Positions 1-8,719 of a stretch of 64,000 bases of DNA are shown here, in pieces. Location of the stretch: contig PABB01000076.1 in NCBI GenBank assembly GCA_002702655.1, positions 1-64,000 on the forward strand. Reading direction: 5' to 3'. The notes under the pieces were generated by a model, which was given only the letters and a program-made list of their open reading frames with translations, was not told the origin of the DNA and searched no databases. The DNA is from Planctomycetaceae bacterium (GTDB taxonomy: Bacteria; Planctomycetota; Planctomycetia; Pirellulales; Lacipirellulaceae). A program made the translations under genes and the position numbers. Position 1 is the first letter of the stretch, and each line of letters begins with the position of its first letter.

Positions 1-337
1 CGGCCTCCAAGACGCCGCCAACGCGATTAAGCCGCGACTCAATGGCGGATGCTCGCCGAGCGTGCATTGGTTCGGCGCGGCGGGTAAGATGCCCGTAGCG
101 ATCTTCAATCTTGGCTCCCGTGCGTCGGGCGATCTCTCGAACTTCTGCGAGCGAAACCAACGAATGATCGAAATGGATGCACAGCCGATCCTGTTGGTCG
201 ACAAGAGTCGTAGGAATATGTGCCTCTTCTATTCCATCGTGTCGCTTCAACTCTTCGGTGAGGCGATGGACGCAACGATCCCTAGCGTCCGGAATTCCGG
301 GCATTACAAACGACAGTTCAAGCTTAGTCTTTTTCAT
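1..337 (-). CDS. Heavy-metal P1B-type ATPase, N-terminal part (runs off window start)
   Basis: Partial gene: the ATG is at 335-337 and 112 codons are visible before the edge. The protein starts MKKTKLELSFVMPGI and reads as an N-terminal metal-binding-like region of planctomycete Zn/Cd/Co-type P1B ATPases. A second segment (AIESRLNRVGGV) matches the helix of an HMA domain, but the usual CxxC just before it is absent (MHARRAS instead). The catalytic DKTGT part would lie outside the window. It is the last gene seen in a minus-strand metal-efflux island, so cytoplasmic metal export at the inner membrane is the inferred role. Family call is from the N-terminus and context only. Confidence 0.65.
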   Translation of the reverse strand, partial: MKKTKLELSFVMPGIPDARDRCVHRLTEELKRHDGIEEAHIPTTLVDQQDRLCIHFDHSLVSLAEVREIARRTGAKIEDRYGHLTRRAEPMHARRASAIESRLNRVGGVLEA

Positions 338-367
338 TCGTCGCACCGCTTGTGAAACTTTCGAACG

Positions 368-487
368 CTACTGTCCACAACTGGAACAGCCTCCCGAGCG
401 ATGGGTCTTACTTGCTGTTTGGCAGCCGGTGGCGGTCAGAACGAACATGATTGTGGCGAACAGAATTAGCGTAGCTACTCGTAACAT
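368..487 (-). CDS. Very small lipoprotein (39 aa)
   Basis: ATG at 485-487 preceded by a clear GGAGG eight bases upstream, which decides this start over longer in-frame versions. The product is a lipoprotein signal (LRVATLILFATIMFVLTATGC) followed by only about 20 residues ending GGCSSCGQ, with three cysteines counting the lipidated one. The lipobox is LTATGC. It sits between a degenerate receiver protein and the P-type ATPase. The terminal CSSC could bind metal, but that is inference from context. Too short for family assignment. Confidence 0.6.
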   Translation of the reverse strand: MLRVATLILFATIMFVLTATGCQTASKTHRSGGCSSCGQ

Positions 488-581
488 TTCTTGGATCCTC
501 CATGATTCGGCATAAATGACTCGCGACCCTACAACAGGGAACGCAGGAAAACAACACGCCTTCCATCCGTCGTCGCAGCCA

Positions 582-1136
582 TCAGGCTGAAACACGGCGG
601 GCCGGAGCCTCTCGAAACGCCAGCCGGAGCTGCAACGAATCGATCAGCGAGTGAAGCACTCCCCCATAGAGGATGATGTCATCGACCCCGGCCATGCCTA
701 ACCACTCGTCCAGTGCGGAAGGACGATTTGGCGTATAAATCCAAACGGAGCGATGCGCGTCAATAATTCGGAGCTTTGCTGAGGTCAGCCAGGCGCTCTC
801 GTCCGGTTGCGTGGCGCTGAGCAATACAAGCTCCGTCTGGCGACGAACGATCAGGCCCGCGAGTTCAGTTGCATTCTCAGCCCGGTAGGTCTCTAGCTTG
901 TAGCGACGAAGAAGGTGGGCAATTGACGCGAACACCTCATCGCGAAACTCCACCACGGCCACCGATCCGATCGTCGCAAATGGTTTCCGGGTCTCCTTTA
1001 ACTGACATCGAGGAGAAGCACTTCGATTCTCGAATCCAACGCTCTTTGCATATCCCTCAAGACCACGCAGCATGCATGTAGACGTTAACATTCCAAACTC
1101 CATATTTGACTTGAATTGGATAGGTGAGGCCGGCAT
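582..1136 (-). CDS. Degenerate receiver-like protein
   Basis: About 185 residues with no signal peptide. From about residue 55 the pattern (SVAVVEFRDEVF... ELVLLSATQPDE... VWIYTPN) follows alternating beta/alpha of a CheY-like receiver. The position expected for the phosphoacceptor Asp reads Ser (LLSATQP), and the N-terminal acidic pair is also absent, so phosphorylation is unlikely. ATG at 1136 is used; a TTG at 1142 and ATGs at 1103 and 1091 are alternatives, the last having GGAG upstream. Possibly a regulator of the metal island. Fold call is by eye. Confidence 0.5.
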   Translation of the reverse strand: MPASPIQFKSNMEFGMLTSTCMLRGLEGYAKSVGFENRSASPRCQLKETRKPFATIGSVAVVEFRDEVFASIAHLLRRYKLETYRAENATELAGLIVRRQTELVLLSATQPDESAWLTSAKLRIIDAHRSVWIYTPNRPSALDEWLGMAGVDDIILYGGVLHSLIDSLQLRLAFREAPARRVSA

Positions 1137-1249
1137 CACCAAGAATGCTGACCAAAATAGCGAGAGGCGATTCGGCAGAGCTGCCGTCGCTTAGAGGCCC
1201 GGACGTCGGCGTTCATCGCAAGCGGCCGATTGAGGGCACAACCACTTAT

Positions 1250-1738
1250 TCAAGCCAAGAAGCGGCAGAGCAGGACACACGCGTCCAGGGGCGACCATGA
1301 ACCACGCGTTCCAAGAAATCGAATTCTCGAAAGCGACAGAATTCTAGGCGCCGCTGGCAACGTCTGTGCAGGCATGTCGGCGAACTGGACTAGGTTAGGC
1401 AGCCCTGCATTCGCAACGGAGGAGTTGGCGGGGATGCCCAACGGAGCCCTATGGCACTGACAGTTACACGGGCGCTTCGGCGCATTGCTGTGCTCGGAAG
1501 CGTCGGAACAGATTCCTAGTGGACAGCCGGCACACGATGCATCGGCTTCTCGGCGCCGAAGTGAATCGTCGCACTCACAGCAAGTACTACACGCGTCCGG
1601 GCGCTCTGTGCAGACGCATCGCCCTGCCAATGGCGATTGACACGACAACAGGACCGCAAGGCAGATTGCCACGGCTCGCCGAACGCATTGAGTTGGGCTA
1701 TGCATCGGGCACGCAAAAAAGACTGGTTCGATAGACAT
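1250..1738 (-). CDS. Cys/His-rich exported protein of the efflux island (copy 1)
   Basis: 162 residues. A hydrophobic stretch (AVAICLAVLLSC, about residues 21-33) looks like a signal peptide or lipobox. It is followed by many Cys pairs (CVC, CSTCCECD, CAGC, CNCQCH). The core CNCQCHRAP and the tail ending LLCRFLA match two other proteins in this island (8130-8564 and 16315-16797), so the three look like one paralogous family. I know no function for it; periplasmic copper or other soft-metal binding is inferred from Cys content and neighbours. Start ATG at 1736-1738; no strong ribosome site. Confidence 0.6.
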   Translation of the reverse strand: MSIEPVFFACPMHSPTQCVRRAVAICLAVLLSCQSPLAGRCVCTERPDACSTCCECDDSLRRREADASCAGCPLGICSDASEHSNAPKRPCNCQCHRAPLGIPANSSVANAGLPNLVQFADMPAQTLPAAPRILSLSRIRFLGTRGSWSPLDACVLLCRFLA

Positions 1739-2055
1739 GTGACTAAAGTGTTATCGTCTCTTCCCCAGCGATTCAGTTAATAGAAGGTACCGATGTAAAC
1801 GTGTATGCCATTGCGTTTGCACCAGACGCCGTAACGAGTTCTGATCGCCACGCCAATCACAAGCCTGTCGTCCGCGCCCCTCACATCGGGGCTCGGGCGA
1901 CGAGGCCAAGTGATCTTCCATTGGCCGCATCCCCGAACGCTTGCGACAACATTATGGCAATCACGACACAGCGAACATCTTGCGATGCTGGATAGTCGAC
2001 GTCCTCAACAGGAGTTCTCTGGCGCGAATCGTCGGCGCCGCGCTATGTTCACGTT
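1739..2055. other. Intergenic, 317 bases
   Basis: Separates the His-rich lipoprotein gene from the Cys-rich gene, both on the minus strand. I see no convincing ORF, hairpin terminator or operator. It probably holds a promoter for the downstream minus-strand genes, but no clear boxes can be defended. Confidence 0.5.
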
Positions 2056-2589
2056 TCAATGGTCGTGCCCCTCGTGATCATGGCCCTCGTGATCATGGCC
2101 ATGGGAGAGGGCGCCTCGAAACTGCTTTCCATTGATCGACGCGACGAGTTGAGCTTCGGCGCCCTCGTGGTCGAGTTCCTCGGAAAGTTCCGCGTCTGAT
2201 GATGTGAACCGAGAGGCCTTCCCCAGAGGATCGTTGGATTCGGGGTTTGCTGCTAGGCTGAACTGCTCGGCGTGCCCGTCGTGGCTGAGGTTGACTGTCA
2301 ACTCTGTGGCGTCGATCGGAACGGCCCTCATAGCCGACGAGTCGAGAATGTACACGGTAATGGTCCCGGCCTGTTCGTCGTGCACGAGTTCGGCGTGATA
2401 CTCTTCGTTCCCCAGTTCGATCAGGTTGCCGTGGTGCGGTCCTTTTGTCGGATGCCCATGCGACTCGACTGTTGCGGGAGGTGGCGAGGTCTCGACGCCG
2501 CTTGGATCCTTTCCGCACCCGGTGATGCCGAGGCAGGCAGCGAGGCTTGCGTATGTCAGGGTGGTGCGAATTTGAGTAAAGCTTGTCAT
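2056..2589 (-). CDS. His-rich lipoprotein of the metal-efflux island
   Basis: 177 residues, ATG at 2587-2589 with AGGAG upstream. Lipoprotein signal with lipobox GITGC near residue 25. Next comes a segment HGHPTKGPHHGNLIELG and YHAELVHDE, which resembles the small domain often found in planctomycete RND-adaptor neighbours. The C-terminus is a run of HDHEG units, encoded by an exact 15-base tandem repeat around 2070-2101. Likely anchored in a membrane facing the periplasm, where the His tail can bind divalent metal. It follows the RND pump and the duplicated-domain protein in the same operon. Confidence 0.65.
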   Translation of the reverse strand: MTSFTQIRTTLTYASLAACLGITGCGKDPSGVETSPPPATVESHGHPTKGPHHGNLIELGNEEYHAELVHDEQAGTITVYILDSSAMRAVPIDATELTVNLSHDGHAEQFSLAANPESNDPLGKASRFTSSDAELSEELDHEGAEAQLVASINGKQFRGALSHGHDHEGHDHEGHDH

Positions 2590-2630
2590 GTGGTTTCTCC
2601 TGTGAAAAATTAGTGCGCCGTGCGTGGCAG

Positions 2631-3320
2631 TTAGTGGGCGAGCTGTTCGCGATCGAATCGGGCCTGGATCACTTCGGAATGCTCATGGCGAACCTCGAAG
2701 CCCGTGGCCTGCAGCCATTTGGTCCACGCCGTTGCGGCTTCGTGGGACGGAAAATCGATCGCGGTCCACTGTGGGCAGCGGAAACGGACGTCGAAATGCC
2801 CGCCGTGGCTGTCTTGCTGCACATCGCAGCGGAACGCCTTGGCAAGAATAAGCAGTTCGGCAGCTTCCTGCTGGCTATCCAAGTGCCGCGAGACCCAATC
2901 GGCCGTGCGAACCAGGATGACGTCCGTATGCTCCTCGGCGTGCTCATGGCCGTGGTCTTCGTGATGAGCGTGTTGCTCGTGATCGGGATCGTGCCCGTGC
3001 AGGGTTTCGAAGCCGGATCCCTTCAGCCAATCCTGCCATTGATGGGCCAATTCATCCGATTCCACTTGCAGCGACTTCCATCCCACACATCGGTAGGTCA
3101 CGTCGGAGTGATCAGCGTGCTGATCGAGTCGCACTTCAGCGCCCAGTTTTTTCACCGATTCAGCGTGTTGCTGGGCCTTGGTGGGATCGTCGAAGTGCCT
3201 GGTCGTCCATTCCGGCAGTCTCAGGGCAATCGCGAATCCTTGTCGTTCCGGCGGCGCCGCATGCGTCGCCGTACCGCAAAGCGCAGCGGTTGCGCCGATC
3301 AGTATCATTAACCTGTTCAT
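2631..3320 (-). CDS. Exported protein with duplicated domain and His-rich linker
   Basis: 229 residues; ATG at 3318-3320 with AAGGAGG upstream. N-terminal signal peptide ending near THAAP. Two copies of a domain of about 75 residues follow (about 33-110 and 135-212). Each carries the same ending: HSDVTYRCVGW in copy 1 and HFDVRFRCPQW in copy 2, then a WxxWL and GFE motif. The linker between them is packed with histidines (HDPDHEQHAHHEDHGHEH). Lies directly after the RND pump gene. No known family recognised; a periplasmic metal-handling role is inferred from His content and operon position. Confidence 0.65.
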   Translation of the reverse strand: MNRLMILIGATAALCGTATHAAPPERQGFAIALRLPEWTTRHFDDPTKAQQHAESVKKLGAEVRLDQHADHSDVTYRCVGWKSLQVESDELAHQWQDWLKGSGFETLHGHDPDHEQHAHHEDHGHEHAEEHTDVILVRTADWVSRHLDSQQEAAELLILAKAFRCDVQQDSHGGHFDVRFRCPQWTAIDFPSHEAATAWTKWLQATGFEVRHEHSEVIQARFDREQLAH

Positions 3321-3379
3321 CTACTTCCTCCTTGATAATTGGGGAACATTACATCCTGCCCAATGCGGGCACGGCAAAT

Positions 3380-6300
3380 TCAGGTCTCTTCCTCCTCAGC
3401 AACCAAGTCAACTTGTTGCTCACCAGCATCGAGGACGTGCTGCGCCGCCTTCAACCCCAGCGACCAAAACAGTGCCGGTCGCACCAGAAACTCCAACAGC
3501 GTGCTGGTGACCAACCCGCCGATGATGACGGTCGCCACCGGATAGAGAATCTCCTTGCCAGGCTCGCCCGCTGACAGAGCTAGTGGTATGAGGCCAATGC
3601 CCGAGGTCAATGCCGTCATTAGCACCGGCGCCAGTCGGTCTTTACCCGCGCGAACGACCATGTCCCGCGACCATGACTCGCCTTCGTATTTGACGAGGTG
3701 CAGGTAGTGATTGATCAGCAGGATTCCGTTGCGTGACGCAATTCCGCATAGCGATATGAATCCCACCATGCTGGCAATGGTGAGCGTTTGGCCGGTGAGG
3801 TACAGCGAGGCCACGCTCCCAATGAAAGCCATGGGCAACGCCACCATGACCTGCAAAGCTAGATTGGCCGACCGGAAGAGTTTGTAGAGCACCAGAAACA
3901 TGGCCACGAGCGAGATACCGAACAGAATCGCGATCATTCGCGACGCCGACTTCTGACTCTGAAATTGACCGCCGTACTCGACGAAGTATCCGGTCGGCAG
4001 CTCGTCGACGACTGGTTTTATTTGTTGCTGGATGTCGCCGACCACATCCACCAACCCGCGACCCGACACGTTGCATTGCACAACGATGCGTCGTCGAACT
4101 TGCTCGCGGTTGATGGTGTTGGGCCCGGCCGCCTTGTAGATCCGGGCCACGTCTTCGAGCTTGACCGTGCCGCCTTGGGGCAACTCGATCCGCAGCCGCC
4201 GCAAGGCTTCGATATCCTCGCGCGAGTCTTCTCCGAGCCTCACCATCAAGTCGAAGGTGCGTTGTCCGTCCAGCACCTCAGAGACGACTTCACCCTGCAT
4301 GGCAGTCTCCACGAACTCGTTAACGTCTGCGCGTCGCAGCCCGAACATCCTTAGCTTGTCGCCGTCTGCCTCTATGCGTAACTGCGGAATGATCACCTGC
4401 TGCTCGACCTGGAGGTCGCGGATGCCTTCGATATCGGAGATCGCACTCCGTATGCCCTCTGCTTGGCGACGAAGCTCGTCCAAATCGTCGCCGTACAGCT
4501 TGATCGCGACTTGCGCCTTGACGCCCGACAGCATGTGGGAAATTAGGTGAGCTAGCGGTTGCTCGACGGAAACCACGATGCCAGGTATGTCCGCAAGGGC
4601 ATCGCTCGCTTCCTCGATAACTTCTTCTCGCGACCGCTTCGAATCGGGACTTACCGTCGCAATGACTTCCGTGACGTTTACTCCTTCGGCGTGCTCGTCG
4701 AGTTCCGCCCGCCCCGTCTTGCGAACGAACGTCTTGAGATCCTCAAACTCGGCAAGTCGTGCTTCGACCTTCTTTGCGACCAGGTTGGAAGTCGCGAGAG
4801 AAGTTCCGGGGGGCAAGAGCACGTTGATTTGCACCGCCCCTTCGTTAAACGGCGGCAAGAAGTCGCTTTCCAACCGGAACATGGCCCAACCGGCAACAGA
4901 GGCCGCCGCCAGAGCCAACAGCAGAACCAACCACGACAGCTGGAGACTGATTCGGATAACGCGGTCCGCGACGGCTTTAAGTACTCGCAGCACGAGGCCG
5001 TCTTTCTCTTCACCGGAGCCGCCTTGATGGCGGAGCAGCCAGTAGCTCAGGACGGGAGTGACGGTCAAGGACACCAATAGCGACGAAACAAGTGAAACGA
5101 TGTATGAGACCCCCATCGGCCGAAACAACTGCCCTTCCATTCCGGTCAGAGCAAACAGCGGCACGAACACAAGCACGACGATGAGCGTGCCGTAGACGAT
5201 GGAGTTGCGGATTTCAACGCTCGCCTGAAACACTACTAGCAGCGGGTTCTTCGGCGCCTGAGAGTGGCCGTTTTCTCGCAGCCGACGGAAAATGTTTTCC
5301 ACGTCAACAATCGCATCGTCGACAAGTTCGCCGATCGCGACGGCCAAACCGCCGAGAGTCATGGTGTTGACCGACAGTCCGAACGCTGCAAATACGATCG
5401 CCGTGATGGCGATAGAAAGCGGAATCGCCGTGAGCGTGATGAGCGTAGTTCGCAGGTTCATTAAAAAGATGAACAGGATGACCACGACCAGCACACCGCC
5501 ATCGCGGAGCGCTTCAAAGACATTCTCGATGGCGAGATCGATGAACTCTTTCTGTTGGTAAAGCTCCGGCATAATGCGGACGTCGCCTGGAAGTGACGGC
5601 GCCATTTCTTCCAGGGCCTTAGTCACCTTGTCCGTGACGACTCGGGTATCTGCCTGGGGCTGTTTCAGAATCGTCAAAACAACCGCCGGTCCGCCGCTCT
5701 TTCGGCTTTCCTCATCGCGCTGAAAGGCTGCGCTGTCTCCCCGCTTAACCTGCGGTCCTTCGACCACGTTGGCGACTTGTGACAGCGTGACCGATTGTTT
5801 GTCGCGTTGCTTGACGACGATGCCCTTGATCTGCTCAACCGTTTTGACTCGACCTAGCGATCGAACCAGGAATTCGTTCGGCCCCTGTTCGTCGAGGTAG
5901 CCCCCGGCGGTATTCTGATTGCTCTCTTCAAGCGCTTGCTTGACCTCATGGAGCGTCACGCCATATCTCAACATGAGGTCGGGATCGACAAGCACTTGAA
6001 ACTGCTTCCGGTCGCCCCCCATCACGATGACCTGGGAGACGCCTTCAATCGTGAGGAGCCGTTGCCTGACAACCCAGTCGGCCAGCGTGCGAAGTTCAAG
6101 CTGAGTTGTGTCTTCTTCGGCCGTCATCCCAATGATCATGATTTGACCCATGATCGACGAAATAGGCATTAGTTGAGGCTTCACGTTGGGCGGAAGCCGA
6201 TCGTTGGCTAGCGCCAAGCGCTCGGCGACAATTTGTCGGTCGTTATAAATGTCGGTGCCCCAATCGAATTCTACGTAAATGACCGACAATCCAATTCCCG

Positions 6301-6556
6301 AGGACGTGCGAACCGCCTGCACGCCCGTCGCCCCGTTGAGCACGGTCTCAATCGGAAACGTGACGAGCGTTTCGACCTCCTCAGGCGCCATGCCTGCCGC
6401 CTCGGCCATGACTACAACTCGCGGACGGTTGAGATTGGGAAATACGTCAATCGTCAACTGCGACGCCTGCCAGGCGCCGTAACCCACCAGGAACACCGCC
6501 AGCGCGGCGACGAGCACCCGGTTGTGGAGCGAGAATCGGATAATTGCGTTGAGCAC
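3380..6556 (-). CDS. Heavy-metal efflux RND transporter permease (CusA/CzcA family)
   Basis: 1058 residues, the normal length for HME-RND inner-membrane pumps. Start is GTG at 6554-6556 (MLNAIIRFSLHNRV, the typical opening), with AAAGGA upstream. Transmembrane helix 4 carries AIGELVDDAIVDVENIF (about residues 397-413), the charged relay typical of proton-driven metal RND pumps. Twelve membrane segments and two large periplasmic loops are visible in the usual order. It works with the CusB-like adaptor just upstream (18-base gap) and a TolC-type channel to export metal ions. The exact metal (Cu/Ag or Co/Zn/Cd) cannot be fixed from the sequence. Confidence 0.93.
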   Translation of the reverse strand: MLNAIIRFSLHNRVLVAALAVFLVGYGAWQASQLTIDVFPNLNRPRVVVMAEAAGMAPEEVETLVTFPIETVLNGATGVQAVRTSSGIGLSVIYVEFDWGTDIYNDRQIVAERLALANDRLPPNVKPQLMPISSIMGQIMIIGMTAEEDTTQLELRTLADWVVRQRLLTIEGVSQVIVMGGDRKQFQVLVDPDLMLRYGVTLHEVKQALEESNQNTAGGYLDEQGPNEFLVRSLGRVKTVEQIKGIVVKQRDKQSVTLSQVANVVEGPQVKRGDSAAFQRDEESRKSGGPAVVLTILKQPQADTRVVTDKVTKALEEMAPSLPGDVRIMPELYQQKEFIDLAIENVFEALRDGGVLVVVILFIFLMNLRTTLITLTAIPLSIAITAIVFAAFGLSVNTMTLGGLAVAIGELVDDAIVDVENIFRRLRENGHSQAPKNPLLVVFQASVEIRNSIVYGTLIVVLVFVPLFALTGMEGQLFRPMGVSYIVSLVSSLLVSLTVTPVLSYWLLRHQGGSGEEKDGLVLRVLKAVADRVIRISLQLSWLVLLLALAAASVAGWAMFRLESDFLPPFNEGAVQINVLLPPGTSLATSNLVAKKVEARLAEFEDLKTFVRKTGRAELDEHAEGVNVTEVIATVSPDSKRSREEVIEEASDALADIPGIVVSVEQPLAHLISHMLSGVKAQVAIKLYGDDLDELRRQAEGIRSAISDIEGIRDLQVEQQVIIPQLRIEADGDKLRMFGLRRADVNEFVETAMQGEVVSEVLDGQRTFDLMVRLGEDSREDIEALRRLRIELPQGGTVKLEDVARIYKAAGPNTINREQVRRRIVVQCNVSGRGLVDVVGDIQQQIKPVVDELPTGYFVEYGGQFQSQKSASRMIAILFGISLVAMFLVLYKLFRSANLALQVMVALPMAFIGSVASLYLTGQTLTIASMVGFISLCGIASRNGILLINHYLHLVKYEGESWSRDMVVRAGKDRLAPVLMTALTSGIGLIPLALSAGEPGKEILYPVATVIIGGLVTSTLLEFLVRPALFWSLGLKAAQHVLDAGEQQVDLVAEEEET

Positions 6557-6574
6557 AAGGAGAGTCCTTTCCGA

Positions 6575-7963
6575 TCAATGATTGTGGCCGGCGTGGGGGT
6601 CAATGGCGCCGCCCGATTTGTTCTTCAGAGCGAGGTGCATCTGGTAGGCGCCGTTGCCCGCGATGACGTCGCCCTTGAATAGGGCGCCGTCGTTAGCGAT
6701 CACCACCGCGTTCTGGTCTCCGTACTGGATGTGAACCGGCACGCGATCAAAGTGGTCGCCGTTCTGGCGGTAGACGTAGGCTTCGGCGCCTTCGTCGACG
6801 ACAGCGGTGGTCGGCACGACGATCTGGTCTTTCCAGGTCTCTACCGGGATACTGAGTTCCATCCTCTGCCCCGGTTTGAAAACCCATTCGAGAAACGTCT
6901 TGCCACGCGGACCAGTTTTCTCCAGTGCGATACGATTCGGCAGTCGAACATAGACCTTGAAAGCTCTTGACTCCGAGTCGATTTGCCCGGCGACGTAGAG
7001 AATCTCGAGCCCGGTCGGTTGCCCGGCCGATGATGTCTGATTGAGCTGCTTTGCCTCAACGGGCAGGCCGGCCTCAGCAGCGCGTCGGATGGAGGCGGCG
7101 TCGTCCTCAAATGCCAAAGCTTCGATAAGTAGTTCGCAGTGGTCGCTTAAAAGGGCGAGTTCACGCCCGATCTCCACCTGTTCTCCAAGTGCAATCCCTA
7201 AGTTCTGCACGGTGAAAAGATGCGGCGCCTCGCAGGCCTCTTCCGTCTCAGCGTGCGCAGGCGCGCGGACCGTGATTTCACGGAACATTTTGCCGGACCG
7301 GCGGACCTCTTCGACCTGCTCTTCGGTGAGACCGTGTAGAAGCATGGCTTGCCTGGAAGCATCAAGCGCAACCTGCAGCCGGTCCTTCTCGTACTGTTGC
7401 TCGAGAATTCGCTTACCCGCTACCACGCCTGCTTCTAGAGCATTCAGACGCGCAAGTTCGCGCTCAACTACTGCCAATTTCGAAAGTGTTTCAAGAAACT
7501 CACGCTGCGCCGCGACGAGTTCTTCATGGGTGAGGCGCATTTGAAACAAAGGTTGCGTAGCCTCGACGGCCTCCCCCTGAGCGATAAACACCTTCTCGAT
7601 GATTCCTGTGAGAGGCGACGTGATGTGAACCTGTGAACGTCCTGGGACTTCAACCACTACGGCGGGTACGTTGAGTCGACGTGCGTAGTTGCTAGGGGCA
7701 ATTGTAAAAGGCTCAAATTCAATATTCTTAAGCCCGCGTTCGCTCAGAGTGATCGACGACGCTTCGCTGTGTCCAGCATGCTCATGAGCGTGGTCCTCGT
7801 GGGAGTCTTCGGCCGGCGAACTCTCCAAGTTCCCCTCCGGCCGAGTGGCGGCCTGCAGTAGAGGCAGCCATGCGTCTCTCGTCATGGCGGCCCCGCCCGC
7901 GATCAGCGCAGTGCCCGCAACTGCGGCAAGGATCCAGAGTTTCTTTATTGAGTGAGTTGACAT
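6575..7963 (-). CDS. RND efflux periplasmic adaptor (CusB/CzcB-like)
   Basis: 462 residues. ATG at 7961-7963 has GGAG upstream; a TTG three bases earlier is less likely. An N-terminal membrane anchor (LWILAAVAGTALIAGGAA) is followed by a His-rich stretch (HEDHAHEHAGHS, about 55-66). Then come a lipoyl-type barrel hybrid (VEVPGRSQVHITSPLTGII), an alpha-helical hairpin, a beta-barrel and a membrane-proximal domain. The C-terminus again has histidines (DPHAGHNH). Adaptor linking the RND pump to the outer membrane channel; the His-rich ends may pass metal to the pump. Upstream of the pump gene in one operon. Confidence 0.9.
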   Translation of the reverse strand: MSTHSIKKLWILAAVAGTALIAGGAAMTRDAWLPLLQAATRPEGNLESSPAEDSHEDHAHEHAGHSEASSITLSERGLKNIEFEPFTIAPSNYARRLNVPAVVVEVPGRSQVHITSPLTGIIEKVFIAQGEAVEATQPLFQMRLTHEELVAAQREFLETLSKLAVVERELARLNALEAGVVAGKRILEQQYEKDRLQVALDASRQAMLLHGLTEEQVEEVRRSGKMFREITVRAPAHAETEEACEAPHLFTVQNLGIALGEQVEIGRELALLSDHCELLIEALAFEDDAASIRRAAEAGLPVEAKQLNQTSSAGQPTGLEILYVAGQIDSESRAFKVYVRLPNRIALEKTGPRGKTFLEWVFKPGQRMELSIPVETWKDQIVVPTTAVVDEGAEAYVYRQNGDHFDRVPVHIQYGDQNAVVIANDGALFKGDVIAGNGAYQMHLALKNKSGGAIDPHAGHNH

Positions 7964-8129
7964 CAAAGTGCTCCGAGAAATGCCTGCACTCGCAAGCAGA
8001 AGTCCGCCCTAAGAGAGGGCGCGCAGATCGAGTCCCTTGCCAAGCGGACACATATCGAAGTCCGGTTCGCCAACAAGAAGCCGTCGTCAGAATCGGGTAG
8101 CTACCCGTTCGGCGGAAAGCGGAAGCGAC

Positions 8130-8564
8130 TCAGATGAGCAGAACGCTCTTGGCGAGGTGCGCGCGCACCGGTAGCGGTCGGCGAATGCAGAAGGAGAACC
8201 GCCACTCAGGACGGCCGCGTTGGACTTCGAGGTGCGCGAGCAACTCGGATGTTGCTGCCCAAATCTGGAACTCGGGCAGGGCTACCCCGGCAAGGTTGAA
8301 GCCTGAATAATCAGGCGCAAGCCAGTTGCACTGCTCATCTTCGCAGCCAAGGGGGGGGACGTCGGGTTGATGGCCTCGCTGATCCGCATTGTTAGCGAAC
8401 GAGCCGTTCCCTTCGCTTGTAGCACGACGGGCGTTGTCGCCACGACTGTTGCAGCAAGCAGACGAACGCGCATTTACTGAGCTTTCATGACGACAGCCCG
8501 ATGCAGACGATGAACACGCACTATGCGCATGGTGGGCGCAGCAACCCAACAGAGCGTGCGTCAA
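8130..8564 (-). CDS. Cys/His-rich exported protein (copy 2), start codon unclear
   Basis: Read from TTG at 8562-8564 it gives 144 residues with many Cys and His (GCCAHHAHSACSS, CCNS, CEDEQCNWLAP) and a tail ending AKSVLLI. It shares the C..C.[WH].AP core and C-terminal pattern with the genes at 1250 and 16315. In the same frame the sequence continues upstream as NIRLLLATAVLTHALLG, a good signal-peptide core. That extension has no ATG, GTG or TTG before a TGA, only an ATT at 8589-8591. Either ATT initiates, the signal is lost, or the gene is decaying. Lies between tolC-like and adaptor genes. Confidence 0.55.
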   Translation of the reverse strand: MTHALLGCCAHHAHSACSSSASGCRHESSVNARSSACCNSRGDNARRATSEGNGSFANNADQRGHQPDVPPLGCEDEQCNWLAPDYSGFNLAGVALPEFQIWAATSELLAHLEVQRGRPEWRFSFCIRRPLPVRAHLAKSVLLI

Positions 8565-8719
8565 AACGGCGGTGGCAAGAAGGAGACGAATGTTGCGCTC
8601 GTTAGCTCGGCGACGAACTTGTTTAGTTCAATGATTGTCTCGGTTTTTACAAATGTATCGCAGACACCAAATCCTGGCAATCGCGGCTCGACTCGTCCTG
8701 TGATAGCATTTCTCTACGT

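Noticed and set aside
62-355. Plus-strand ORF of 97 codons
   Set aside because: It is the shadow of the P-type ATPase N-terminus on the minus strand, which has a far better protein pattern.
2068-2105. Short direct repeat considered as CRISPR or regulatory array
   Set aside because: It is two 15-base units in frame inside a coding region and encodes the HDHEG tail.
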